In this document: positions 1-6,369 of the stretch, in pieces
Layout of the letters: every line of letters starts with the position of its first letter
Position numbering within the stretch: the first letter of the stretch is position 1
NCBI GenBank assembly: GCA_004554075.1
Contig: SFOB01000119.1
Location: 1-10,842, forward strand
Source: Treponema sp.
GTDB taxonomy: Bacteria > Spirochaetota > Spirochaetia > Treponematales > Treponemataceae
DNA length: 10,842 nt
Direction: 5' to 3'
The notes under the pieces: model-generated
What the model was told of the DNA's origin: nothing
Database searches by the model: none
What the model saw: the letters and a program-made list of their open reading frames with translations, nothing else
Position numbers and translations under genes: made by a program

Positions 1-119
1 GAATTGCCTGCTCATGTGGTCGCAGCAATCAGAGTGTTTTTGCCCCAGAAACCGTTCCTTCGCGCAAACTTTACTTAAATTATTTATAATGCGTTTGCCG
101 TGTGCTCATCTTTATGCAA
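1..119. other. Upstream region with no assignable gene
   Basis: I cannot assign a gene here. One + strand frame is open from the window edge to a TAA at 76-78, but its 25 residues resemble no C-terminus I recognise and could be chance. A TATAAT hexamer sits at 85-90 without a matching -35. In other treponemes pgk commonly precedes tpiA, but the residues here do not look like the end of phosphoglycerate kinase, so this is probably intergenic DNA. Confidence 0.4.
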
Positions 120-148
120 TTGATTTTAGTTCTTTGTTGGTGTAAAAT
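120..148 (+). promoter_or_regulatory. Probable sigma-70-type promoter of tpiA
   Basis: A -35 hexamer TTGATT (120-125) and a -10 hexamer TAAAAT (143-148) are separated by exactly 17 bases. Transcription would start near 155, giving a leader of about 27 bases that carries the AGGAG ribosome site of tpiA. The same -10 hexamer, TAAAAT, recurs in front of the two other transcription units of the window, which supports the call. Confidence 0.6.
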
Positions 149-181
149 TATTGTCATTAAATTTTAGACAGGAGTTTGATT

Positions 182-931
182 ATGGCACGTACTCATTATA
201 TCGCCGGAAACTGGAAAATGAACACTTCCAAAGCGGAAGCTGTAAAACTTGCATCGGATTTGGTTTCCGCATTGAAAGGAAAGACAAACAAATTTATGAT
301 TGGTGTTCCTTTTGTATATCTTGATGCAGTAGCTCAGGTTGTAAAGGGTTCAAACATCATTCTCGCAGCTCAGGATTGTGCTGCTACAGATAACGGAGCT
401 CACACAGGTGAAGTTTCTTGCGCAATGCTCAAGGATATCGGATGTCAGTGTGTAATCCTCGGACACTCAGAACGCCGCCACGAAATCGGTGAGTCTGATG
501 AACTTATCAACAAGAAGGTTCGCAAGGCTCTTGCAAGCGGTCTTGAAGTTGACCTTTGTATCGGTGAACTTTTGAGTGAACGCGAAGCTGGCGAAGCAGA
601 GCAGGTTTGTGCATTCCAGCTTTCTGCAGGTCTCGCTGGTGTAACAGAAGAGCAGATGAAGAACGTAACAATCGCTTACGAACCAGTTTGGGCTATTGGT
701 ACTGGTAAAACAGCTACTCCAGATGACGCTCAGGCTATCCACAAGTTCATCCGCGGATACATTGCAAAACTCTACAACCAGAAGGTTGCTGATGAAGTAA
801 TCATTCAGTACGGTGGATCTATGAAGGCTTCTAATGCTCCAGAGCTCCTCGCTCAGCCAGATATCGACGGTGGTCTTATCGGTGGTGCATCACTCAAGGC
901 AGAAACATTCGTACCTATCTGTGTATTGTAA
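182..931 (+). CDS. tpiA: Triosephosphate isomerase
   Basis: Interconverts dihydroxyacetone phosphate and glyceraldehyde 3-phosphate in cytoplasmic glycolysis and gluconeogenesis. The 249-residue protein has the usual length of this (beta/alpha)8 barrel, which acts as a dimer. The active-site residues are visible: Asn10 and Lys12 in AGNWKMN, the electrophilic His95 in ILGHSERR, and the catalytic base Glu167 in AYEPVWAIGTGK, which leads into the flexible phosphate-gripping loop 6. The C-terminal phosphate-binding motifs YGGSMKASN and GLIGGASL are intact. I chose the ATG at 182 because AGGAG (170-174) lies 7 bases before it and the family motif starts at residue 8; an in-frame TTG at 176 would leave too little room for the ribosome site. 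The gene has its own promoter at 120-148. The next element, 14 bases past the stop, is a block of RNA-like hairpins rather than a simple terminator. Confidence 0.97.
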   Translation: MARTHYIAGNWKMNTSKAEAVKLASDLVSALKGKTNKFMIGVPFVYLDAVAQVVKGSNIILAAQDCAATDNGAHTGEVSCAMLKDIGCQCVILGHSERRHEIGESDELINKKVRKALASGLEVDLCIGELLSEREAGEAEQVCAFQLSAGLAGVTEEQMKNVTIAYEPVWAIGTGKTATPDDAQAIHKFIRGYIAKLYNQKVADEVIIQYGGSMKASNAPELLAQPDIDGGLIGGASLKAETFVPICVL

Positions 932-932
932 G

Positions 933-938
933 TATAAT
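933..938 (+). promoter_or_regulatory. Perfect -10 hexamer in front of the hairpin block
   Basis: TATAAT begins 1 base after the tpiA stop codon. A start 6-8 bases downstream would fall at about 944-946, exactly where the first stem of the structured block begins. No convincing -35 hexamer is found 16-18 bases upstream (that sequence is the end of tpiA), so activity depends on the -10 alone or on an activator. Chance occurrence in AT-rich DNA is possible. Confidence 0.35.
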
Positions 939-943
939 TGAAC

Positions 944-1090
944 GACCGTTTTGCAGGGGCAAAACGGCAGGCTGCGTGATTGCTCACTAGTTCGCAATCT
1001 TAGGGCAAATCGCAGCCTGTGTTTCGGGATCTCTAGACCGGTGGTTTAGTTGTGTCTAAGGCCAGCTTAATCACTGGTCTTATTTTTTTT
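944..1090 (+). ncRNA. Probable structured small RNA of unknown family
   Basis: Three consecutive helices are visible. Helix 1 is a 9-bp stem (946-954 with 959-967) closed by a 4-base AGGG loop. Helix 2 starts at the very next base: CAGGCTGCG (968-976) pairs perfectly with CGCAGCCTG (1011-1019) and encloses a second stem, GATTGC with GCAATC (978-983 with 994-999). Helix 3 (1035-1046 with 1069-1080) is about 12 bp with two G-U pairs and runs into a T tract, so the RNA would end at about 1090. By hand count 946-1080 is about 52% G+C, against about 28% for 1091-1200. There is no reading frame of note and no tRNA, SRP, tmRNA or 6S signature I can recognise. It could be a free RNA of about 145 nt started from the TATAAT at 933, a 3'-end RNA processed from the tpiA message, or a long terminator. 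Confidence 0.55.
1035..1090 (+). terminator. Intrinsic terminator ending the structured RNA / tpiA transcript
   Basis: AGACCGGTGGTT (1035-1046) pairs with AATCACTGGTCT (1069-1080), with two G-U pairs, followed by TA and eight Ts (1083-1090). The loop is large, about 22 bases (1047-1068). It can form a small competing hairpin (TTAG 1046-1049 with CTAA 1056-1059). The unusually long loop distinguishes it from the compact terminator at 5085. Confidence 0.65.
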
Positions 1091-1190
1091 AACGGATTTT
1101 CGATTGTTAGCTTGTGAAAAAATCATAAAAATTCAATAAAAAATTCACTGCTTTTTGTGCGTGTTTACTGACTACAAGTTTGTATCACTT

Positions 1191-1199
1191 TGCTAAAAT
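1191..1199 (+). promoter_or_regulatory. Candidate extended -10 promoter of the envelope cassette
   Basis: TGCTAAAAT is a TGn-extended -10 element (hexamer TAAAAT at 1194-1199). No good -35 lies 17 bases upstream, which is typical of extended -10 promoters. It falls after the terminator at 1035-1090 and before the first cassette gene, with a predicted start near 1206, so the cassette probably has its own transcript. Confidence 0.4.
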
Positions 1200-1238
1200 A
1201 CCCATGCTGGAATTCTTAGGAATAAATCGGACAAGGGT

Positions 1239-2792
1239 ATGAATAGAAAAATTGCTTTTATACAGTTTGTTTTTCTTTTTGTTTTCTTTAACACCCGTCT
1301 TTATTCCCAGATAATCAGCAGCGAGAGAGAAGTTTTATTGATGACTGAAAGTCAGGATGGCAGTCTTCTGGCGGTGTCTAACGGTGAGTCTGTTTCAGTT
1401 TATGATTCATCAGATTACGCTCTGGTTGGCCTTTTTTACGATGAAAAGGTTTCGCAAATGTCCTTCTATAAAGAAGGGAGTAGTGACTATTTTGCCGACA
1501 TCACAAAAGACGGTCAGTTTATAGTTCGCAAGCTATTTTCTGATAATGAAGCTGTTGAGGAAATCTATTATTCTGCAGATTGCGCAGATCCTACCGGCCG
1601 CAAAGCCCTCGTTGCTCTTGCAGTAAGCAATAATTCAGATTATATCGCAGCCGCCTTTAATGATTATTCAGTTCAGGTACACTTCCGTCTGCGAGTAACA
1701 GCAGGTTCAATTTCCCATACAATTACAAGTCACAAGGCTCCGGTTTATGGACTGGAATTCAGTAAAAATGGAGAATACCTTGCTACTGTTTCTACTGATG
1801 GAAATGCCTATATCTGGAACAGTTATACAAGCAGTCAGATATCTCATATAAAGGGAGTATACACACGGGCAAAAGTGCCGGTCGTTTTTTCTTCTGACTC
1901 CGTTTATGTAATTTTCCAGGACGGAAGAAACTCTTTCAAAATTACAGATTTTTCAGGTAACACTCTTTATTCAATCGCCGTAGGCCGCCCCATTACAGCC
2001 ATAAAAGCCCTTAAAGATCCTGACCTGATTGCTGTTCGTAACGACAAGGGCGAGGTTATGGTATACAGTATTTCTTCCCGTCGTCCTCTTTCTGTTTCAA
2101 ATGCCTTGTTTGAGGAAGGTATAACGGAAGGTGATTTTACAGCCTTTGATTTTGATTATGCCGCAGATAAAATGTATGCCGGTTATAAAAACGGTAAGGT
2201 TTATATTGTAGAGCCACAGCCATATCTTGATGATACAGCAATGCTGATTACAGATGCCTCTCTGGCTGGCCGGGGTAGTGGAAACTTTTTACATCAGAGA
2301 TTTTCAAGTCTTTCTGTTAGTGCAGGAATAAATTATATGACCTGGCCATATCTGCTTTCTGTAAATCTCCGCAGCGAATATCTTTATTCAGAAAAGATTT
2401 CTCCATTCTTTGTTGGTGCAGGGCTTATACTCAGCACAGGCTTTCCAGCAAGTGATTTTCCTGCAGATTACAAAATTGGCGGTCAAAACGTAGATGCACC
2501 AAAACTTTGGTCTGCAGCACTTTACCTTCCGGCAGGCTACGCCTTTTCGCCATGGAATAATGATATAAGAATTATCACAACTTTTAAGGTGGGAGCAAAA
2601 ATCAATTCCCTGGCTCTTATCTCTTCTCAGGGCTATATCATCGGCGAACCGGATTTTTCTTTTTTTATGAGCGCAGGCGCCGGAATGCAGATTAAATGGT
2701 TTGAATTCGACATTAACTGCGAATACGACACAATCGGAAAAGTTTCACCATCACTATATGCAGGTTATGTTTACAGGTGGGGGGAGAAGTGA
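1239..2792 (+). CDS. Exported beta-propeller protein with C-terminal outer-membrane-type beta-barrel
   Basis: I do not recognise a named gene. The 517-residue product begins with a signal peptide (MNRK, then a hydrophobic run, likely cleaved after LYSQ near residue 24). Residues about 25-335 read as WD40-like propeller blades; the clearest is at 165-194 (HKAPVYGLEFS, then STDGNAYIWN), with weaker repeats either side. After a linker, residues 354-517 contain eight amphipathic strands of alternating pattern, such as FFVGAGLILSTG, FFMSAGAGMQIKW and a final SLYAGYVYRWG. That fits a small eight-stranded outer-membrane barrel. The propeller would then lie in the periplasm or at the surface. The ATG is fixed by the signal peptide, yet its ribosome site is poor: AAGGG lies only 1 base upstream. 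The stop overlaps the next start (TGATG), so the following lipoprotein is co-translated. Function is unknown; a scaffold or binding role is inferred from the domains. Confidence 0.8.
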   Translation: MNRKIAFIQFVFLFVFFNTRLYSQIISSEREVLLMTESQDGSLLAVSNGESVSVYDSSDYALVGLFYDEKVSQMSFYKEGSSDYFADITKDGQFIVRKLFSDNEAVEEIYYSADCADPTGRKALVALAVSNNSDYIAAAFNDYSVQVHFRLRVTAGSISHTITSHKAPVYGLEFSKNGEYLATVSTDGNAYIWNSYTSSQISHIKGVYTRAKVPVVFSSDSVYVIFQDGRNSFKITDFSGNTLYSIAVGRPITAIKALKDPDLIAVRNDKGEVMVYSISSRRPLSVSNALFEEGITEGDFTAFDFDYAADKMYAGYKNGKVYIVEPQPYLDDTAMLITDASLAGRGSGNFLHQRFSSLSVSAGINYMTWPYLLSVNLRSEYLYSEKISPFFVGAGLILSTGFPASDFPADYKIGGQNVDAPKLWSAALYLPAGYAFSPWNNDIRIITTFKVGAKINSLALISSQGYIIGEPDFSFFMSAGAGMQIKWFEFDINCEYDTIGKVSPSLYAGYVYRWGEK

Positions 2793-3238
2793 TGAAAAGT
2801 ATAGTTAAAAATATTTCTTTGACAGCAGGACTTTTGATTTTCCTTTTGATTTCTTCCTGCACAAATTCTTATGAGCAGATGATAAATAATTTTAATGAGA
2901 ATTATTTTACACTCACACCAACACCAGCAAAAGAGAGTAATCTGCTTGATAAAGATTTTGATCAGGAGCAGATGCTGGAAATCAGATATACCTTTATTGA
3001 AGGCTTTAACTCAAGTCTTGTTGCTCCTAAAGGTGCTGCAAAATATTTGTGGGTAGAAGAAAATCTTGAAGATGGGCAGGTGCAGAAAAAAACACTTTGC
3101 AACGAACGTATTTATGCCTTTTTGCCTGAAAACGATTTTGAAGTTAATAAAGAATCAAAACTGGTATTAACCGTTACTGATGAAAAGGGAACGGAATATA
3201 TAGATACAACAATAATAGTAGTATTAAACCGGAGATGA
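2792..3238 (+). CDS. Small lipoprotein with a probable Ig-like C-terminal fold
   Basis: A 148-residue hypothetical lipoprotein. The N-terminus is basic (MKSIVKN), followed by a hydrophobic segment and the lipobox LISSC with acylation at Cys23, so the mature protein is membrane-anchored. Residues about 55-148 look like a single beta-sandwich of the PKD/Ig type: they end with alternating strands KLVLTVTDEKG and IDTTIIVVLNRR, a pattern seen in such domains. I chose the ATG at 2792, which shares one base with the stop of the propeller-barrel gene. A GGGGGGAG ribosome site (2780-2786) lies 5 bases ahead; an in-frame GTG at 2777 would consume that site and spoil the signal peptide. The gene lies between the barrel gene and a larger lipoprotein, which suggests a shared envelope complex, but I recognise no family name. 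Confidence 0.8.
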   Translation: MKSIVKNISLTAGLLIFLLISSCTNSYEQMINNFNENYFTLTPTPAKESNLLDKDFDQEQMLEIRYTFIEGFNSSLVAPKGAAKYLWVEENLEDGQVQKKTLCNERIYAFLPENDFEVNKESKLVLTVTDEKGTEYIDTTIIVVLNRR

Positions 3239-3258
3239 AAACGGTATGGAGGAAAAAA

Positions 3259-5046
3259 ATGAAGAAATTTGTTAAAAGTTTCCTGATGGCTGCAGCAGCG
3301 CTAGTCCTGTTTGCAGGTTGTTCGAATCTTAGTAATGCAACTGTTTCTGGCACCCCAGAAAAGGCTGTAATTCAGATTGGGATTGATAACTCTGTTGATT
3401 ACGGAACAAAATCAGCAAGAACTATCAACCCGGTTGCAATTGCATCTAATACAGCACCAGATACTTTTGGAAAGATTACACTTAAAGGTGAATCTGAAAA
3501 GGGTAATAAGATTGATGAATACACACTTTCATTTAGTTCAGGTAAAGCAGAAGTTGAGCTTTCTTATGATGTCTGGTATCTGACAATGTCTGCATATTCA
3601 AAGACTGATCCAACCTTAAAAATTCTTGAAGGTCGCCGTCGTGTTGATATGAAAAATGGTGCTCCTGCAAGTAATGAGGCTGTTACATTTAAGCTTTCAA
3701 GTGAAGGAGTAACAACTGTAGGTAAGGTAAAACTTGCCGGAACCTTTACTGATAATACAACAACTCCTCTTGCATCAAAATATAAGGCTGCCTTGTATGA
3801 CTTAAATACAAATGCGGTTGTCGAAGGAACAGAAAAGGGTGGAGACTGTTCTGGAGAAAATGTCGGAAAATTCTCTTACGAAGTTACAAATGTAGAACCA
3901 GGTCGCTATAATTTCAGAATTTATTTTTATATGACAAAAGGTACTGGTGATTCTGCTAAAGATGTAGCAATTGGTACCTGGGGAGATATCATTGTTATAG
4001 CTCCTGGTCGTGAAACAAAGAATGAAGAGCTTGCTCTGGGGAATATTTTGAATAAGGCTCCAGATGCTCCGGAAGGTCTTGCAGCATACTATGTAGACGG
4101 ATCTGCAGATGGAAACAATTATAATGTATTTATCAGCTGGCAAGATAAATCAAATAATGAAGAGTACTTTGAACTTACAATCCAGAATTGTGATGGATCT
4201 AGTCCTGTAAATTATAAGATTTTTGGTGCAGAAACAGATGAAGAAACTGTTCATGTTAAAGAAGTGTTCTGGGAAAGTGATATTCGTGTAGATGGTACAC
4301 TTTCTGCAGGTTCAAAATCTTGTATTGTAAAACTTCCTCTTGCAAAGAAATTTGATATTTCTATTAAGGCTGTAAATGTTGTTGGTGAATCTTCTTCTTG
4401 TAGCCGTGAGACAGATACAACTAAGATTTCTGAGCTTTCAGGAAAAACTGCTTATGGTACAGAAAAAATCAACCTTATTAAGATTGTTTATGACCTTAAC
4501 GGTGGTATGATTAAATCAACAAAGAAAACAGGTTCTTTGACCGAATATCATATTTTCAAAGATGAAGATATTACATTGACAACCTTTACTGATCTTGAAA
4601 TGAATCATCATCCTTTCCTCCAGTGGAATGATCCTGAAATTACAACTGGTGATAAGAAGATTACAAAGATTTCTGTATTCGGCAATAAGACAGTTGAAGC
4701 CAGCTACAACACAAAGTCTATCATTAATTATGAAATTAATGATTCTTATGGCACAATTACTGCTAGTGCAACCCAGGGTAGTGATAATGTAAAGAATGGT
4801 GTATTGAAGAGTAATGGTAATGTTGATTTTGCTATTTCTGGTACAGATGCAGCTGATGTAACACATATTCTCGTACGCTTCCTTAGTGTAGATGAAAAAG
4901 ATATTACACAGGAGGCAGACGGTAGTAGCCTTACATTCAAGAAAATCAATGAACTTGCAAGCGGTACATACACTGTTCAGGTAATTGCAACTAAGAAAGA
5001 CGGAAAGCAGTATAGCGATGTATTTGCTATTACAAAGGAACTTTAA
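3259..5046 (+). CDS. Multidomain surface-type lipoprotein (Ig-like, Fn3-like and InlB/Flg_new-type repeat)
   Basis: A 595-residue lipoprotein of a style common in Treponema. The signal peptide ends in the lipobox LFAGC (Cys21). Residues about 40-150 and 160-260 look like two beta-sandwich modules. At 267-395 a fibronectin type III-like domain starts with APDAPEGLAAYY and includes VFISWQDKSNNEEYFELTI. At 408-483 a Listeria-Bacteroides (InlB B / Flg_new) type repeat is marked by KIVYDLNGG near its start and GNKTVEASYN at its end. Residues 488-595 form a last Ig-like module. No catalytic motif is seen, so a binding or structural role at the cell envelope is inferred. I chose the ATG at 3259 because GGAGG (3248-3252) precedes it by 6 bases; the upstream ATG at 3235 overlaps the previous stop but lacks this site and adds a charged extension. 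Frequent use of a few codons (aca, gca, gta, ctt) resembles tpiA and secG and may indicate strong expression. Confidence 0.8.
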   Translation: MKKFVKSFLMAAAALVLFAGCSNLSNATVSGTPEKAVIQIGIDNSVDYGTKSARTINPVAIASNTAPDTFGKITLKGESEKGNKIDEYTLSFSSGKAEVELSYDVWYLTMSAYSKTDPTLKILEGRRRVDMKNGAPASNEAVTFKLSSEGVTTVGKVKLAGTFTDNTTTPLASKYKAALYDLNTNAVVEGTEKGGDCSGENVGKFSYEVTNVEPGRYNFRIYFYMTKGTGDSAKDVAIGTWGDIIVIAPGRETKNEELALGNILNKAPDAPEGLAAYYVDGSADGNNYNVFISWQDKSNNEEYFELTIQNCDGSSPVNYKIFGAETDEETVHVKEVFWESDIRVDGTLSAGSKSCIVKLPLAKKFDISIKAVNVVGESSSCSRETDTTKISELSGKTAYGTEKINLIKIVYDLNGGMIKSTKKTGSLTEYHIFKDEDITLTTFTDLEMNHHPFLQWNDPEITTGDKKITKISVFGNKTVEASYNTKSIINYEINDSYGTITASATQGSDNVKNGVLKSNGNVDFAISGTDAADVTHILVRFLSVDEKDITQEADGSSLTFKKINELASGTYTVQVIATKKDGKQYSDVFAITKEL

Positions 5047-5084
5047 TTCCTGAATAAAAACTACTAAGTTAAAAAAACTATAAT

Positions 5085-5121
5085 AAACGGGCCGAATCAT
5101 CTGGTTTGGCCCGTTTGTTTT
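5085..5121 (+). terminator. Strong intrinsic terminator of the envelope cassette
   Basis: AAACGGGCC (5085-5093) pairs perfectly with GGCCCGTTT (5108-5116). The stem extends inward by three more pairs (GAA with TTT, one of them G-U) to about 12 bp, leaving an 8-base loop. A T-rich run, TTTGTTTT (5114-5121), follows. It lies about 40 bases past the lipoprotein stop and before the secG promoter, so it separates the two transcripts. Confidence 0.88.
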
Positions 5122-5132
5122 GAGAAATTACA

Positions 5133-5161
5133 TTGACGAAAAAGGCTGTTTTCACTAAAAT
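5133..5161 (+). promoter_or_regulatory. Consensus-like promoter of the secG-V-ATPase operon
   Basis: TTGACG (5133-5138) and TAAAAT (5156-5161) are spaced 17 bases apart. Transcription should start near 5168, giving a short leader of about 37 bases before secG. No other convincing promoter or terminator is visible between here and the window end, so secG, the EIIA-like gene and the V-ATPase genes are probably one transcript. Confidence 0.75.
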
Positions 5162-5204
5162 ATATTACACTTTATTCGATTAAAAATTTTTGGAGAAATA
5201 AATT

Positions 5205-5537
5205 ATGGGTACAATTGGTGTTGTTCTTCTGGTATTCTTTGTAATCGTTTGTCTTCTTCTTGTTCTTCTTGTTTCAATTCAGGACGACGGTGAAAACGGA
5301 ATGGGTCTTCTTGGTGGCCGTGGAACTGCTGCATTCGGATCACATTCTGGTAGTGTTCTTACCAAAACAACTTTCGTATTGGTTTTCTTGTTCTTTGCTC
5401 TTTCTTTGGGCCTTGCACTTGTTAATAAAAAGCCAAAGATCGAAAAGGATCTTGTTCCTACAACAGTAGAAGCTGCAGATACAACTTCTGAATCAACAAC
5501 TGGTAACTGGTGGGCAGAATCAGAAGCTGCTGAATAA
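5205..5537 (+). CDS. secG: Preprotein translocase subunit SecG
   Basis: The small accessory subunit of the SecYEG channel in the inner membrane, which assists SecA-driven export. The 110-residue protein has the family plan: a first membrane helix (about residues 4-24), a conserved cytoplasmic loop with SIQDDGENGMGLLGG and RGTAAFGSHSGSVLTK, and a second helix (about 52-73). A polar tail follows, rich in Thr, Ser and Glu, longer than in minimal SecG proteins and probably disordered. The ATG at 5205 follows GGAGA (5192-5196) by 8 bases. The gene opens the operon directly after a strong promoter. Its product serves the export of proteins such as the two lipoproteins and the barrel protein encoded upstream, although those are on a separate transcript. 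Confidence 0.92.
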   Translation: MGTIGVVLLVFFVIVCLLLVLLVSIQDDGENGMGLLGGRGTAAFGSHSGSVLTKTTFVLVFLFFALSLGLALVNKKPKIEKDLVPTTVEAADTTSESTTGNWWAESEAAE

Positions 5538-5548
5538 GAGGCACTAAA

Positions 5549-6016
5549 ATGCTTAGCAGTTTCATTTCTCCGTCTTCCATAAAAGTAGCTCTGGAAAGCA
5601 CAGAAAAAGAAGAATGTTTTGCAGAGCTTCTGGAAGTACTGGTTGCTAAAAATCCTGAATTAAACAGAAAGGAAGCAATGACAGCCCTTGTTGCAAGGGA
5701 AGAGAAAATGAGTACTGCTGTTTTTCCTTATGTTGCTGTTCCCCACGCTTTATGCGCTTCTGCGGGGGACACTCTGGTAGCGGTAGGAATCAGCCGCGCG
5801 GGGATTGAATTCGACTCCCCGGAACCAGAAAAAAATCCTGAACATCCTTTAGTAAATGTAATTTTCGAAATTCTTTTCGAAGAAAAAGATACTGAAACAC
5901 ATCTTCATGTGCTTCGTGATATTTTACAGCTGGTAAGTAATCCAGACTTTGTAAAGAACCTTTTGCAGGCACAGACTTCCCAGGAAGTATATGAACTGAT
6001 AGAATCTATGGAGTAG
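5549..6016 (+). CDS. PTS EIIA (PtsN/fructose family)-like phosphotransfer protein
   Basis: A 155-residue single-domain protein of the EIIA-Fru/PtsN family, whose members accept phosphate from HPr or NPr on a conserved histidine and act in sugar uptake or in regulation. The likely phosphorylated residue is His66 in YVAVPHAL, matching the family's pattern of a Pro-His after a short hydrophobic strand. The residues after it (ALCAS) differ from the usual PHGR or PHAR, so activity is less certain. Length matches stand-alone EIIA regulators, and the family's later strand and helices (VNVIFEILFEEKDTETHLHV, then ILQLVSNPDFVKNLL) are present. GAGG (5538-5541) precedes the ATG by 7 bases, and only 11 bases separate it from secG. 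With no EIIB or EIIC gene nearby, a regulatory role is more likely than transport. Its position before the V-ATPase genes makes the pump a possible target, an inference only. Confidence 0.82.
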   Translation: MLSSFISPSSIKVALESTEKEECFAELLEVLVAKNPELNRKEAMTALVAREEKMSTAVFPYVAVPHALCASAGDTLVAVGISRAGIEFDSPEPEKNPEHPLVNVIFEILFEEKDTETHLHVLRDILQLVSNPDFVKNLLQAQTSQEVYELIESME

Positions 6017-6031
6017 ACAGGAGGCAATAAT

Positions 6032-6346
6032 ATGGCAGAGAATACAAGCGAAATTGATGCCATCAATCATCTTCTTGAGGTAGAAAAAAATGCGTCGGCA
6101 CTTATTAATGATGCCGCTCAGGAAGTAGACCGCCGTCTTTCCGATGCACGGGCAAAATATAATGCAGAATATAAAAGTCGTTACGATGAAATAGCGGCTA
6201 AGCTCGAAGCTGAATATCAGGAAAATCATCAGAAAGTTGCAGAAAAATACCAGAAAGAAATAGAAGACTATAAAGAGTCTCTTGCAGCTAAACCTCAGAA
6301 TTCCGAAGCTTTTTCATCCCTGCTGGATAAGCTGATTTTTTCATAA
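6032..6346 (+). CDS. V-type ATPase G/H-like peripheral stalk subunit
   Basis: A 104-residue, almost wholly helical and charged protein that heads the ATPase genes. Residues about 10-85 form a continuous coiled coil rich in Ala, Glu and Lys (EVEKNASALINDAAQEVDRR and onward), typical of subunit G/H (NtpF-like), which pairs with subunit E to make the peripheral stalk that holds the catalytic head still. There is no signal peptide or membrane segment. AGGAGG (6019-6024) stands 7 bases before the ATG, the strongest ribosome site in the operon, consistent with a need for several copies per complex. Identification rests on coiled-coil character and on position next to subunits C, I and K, since these stalk proteins have little sequence conservation. 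Confidence 0.72.
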   Translation: MAENTSEIDAINHLLEVEKNASALINDAAQEVDRRLSDARAKYNAEYKSRYDEIAAKLEAEYQENHQKVAEKYQKEIEDYKESLAAKPQNSEAFSSLLDKLIFS

Positions 6347-6369
6347 GCAGATCTGATAGGAGCTGGCGT

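Noticed and set aside
1..78. C-terminal end of an upstream gene on the + strand
   Set aside because: The open frame is only 25 codons to the window edge and its residues resemble no protein I know, including phosphoglycerate kinase.
85..90. TATAAT as the tpiA promoter
   Set aside because: No -35-like hexamer lies 16-18 bases upstream, whereas 120-148 has both hexamers at ideal spacing and sits nearer the gene.
946..1080. tRNA, SRP RNA, tmRNA or 6S RNA
   Set aside because: No cloverleaf with a T-loop consensus, no SRP tetraloop domain, no tmRNA tag frame, and the 5' and 3' ends do not pair as in 6S.
2777..2791. GTG at 2777 as the start of the small lipoprotein
   Set aside because: It would overlap the only ribosome site (2780-2786) and prefix the signal peptide with acidic residues.
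3235..3258. ATG at 3235 as the start of the large lipoprotein
   Set aside because: No ribosome site precedes it closely, while GGAGG is ideally placed for the ATG at 3259.
4516..5100. Reverse-strand frame of 194 codons opposite the large lipoprotein
   Set aside because: Low-complexity Ile/Cys/Asn-rich translation with no family motif and no ribosome site; it mirrors the codon bias of the + strand gene.
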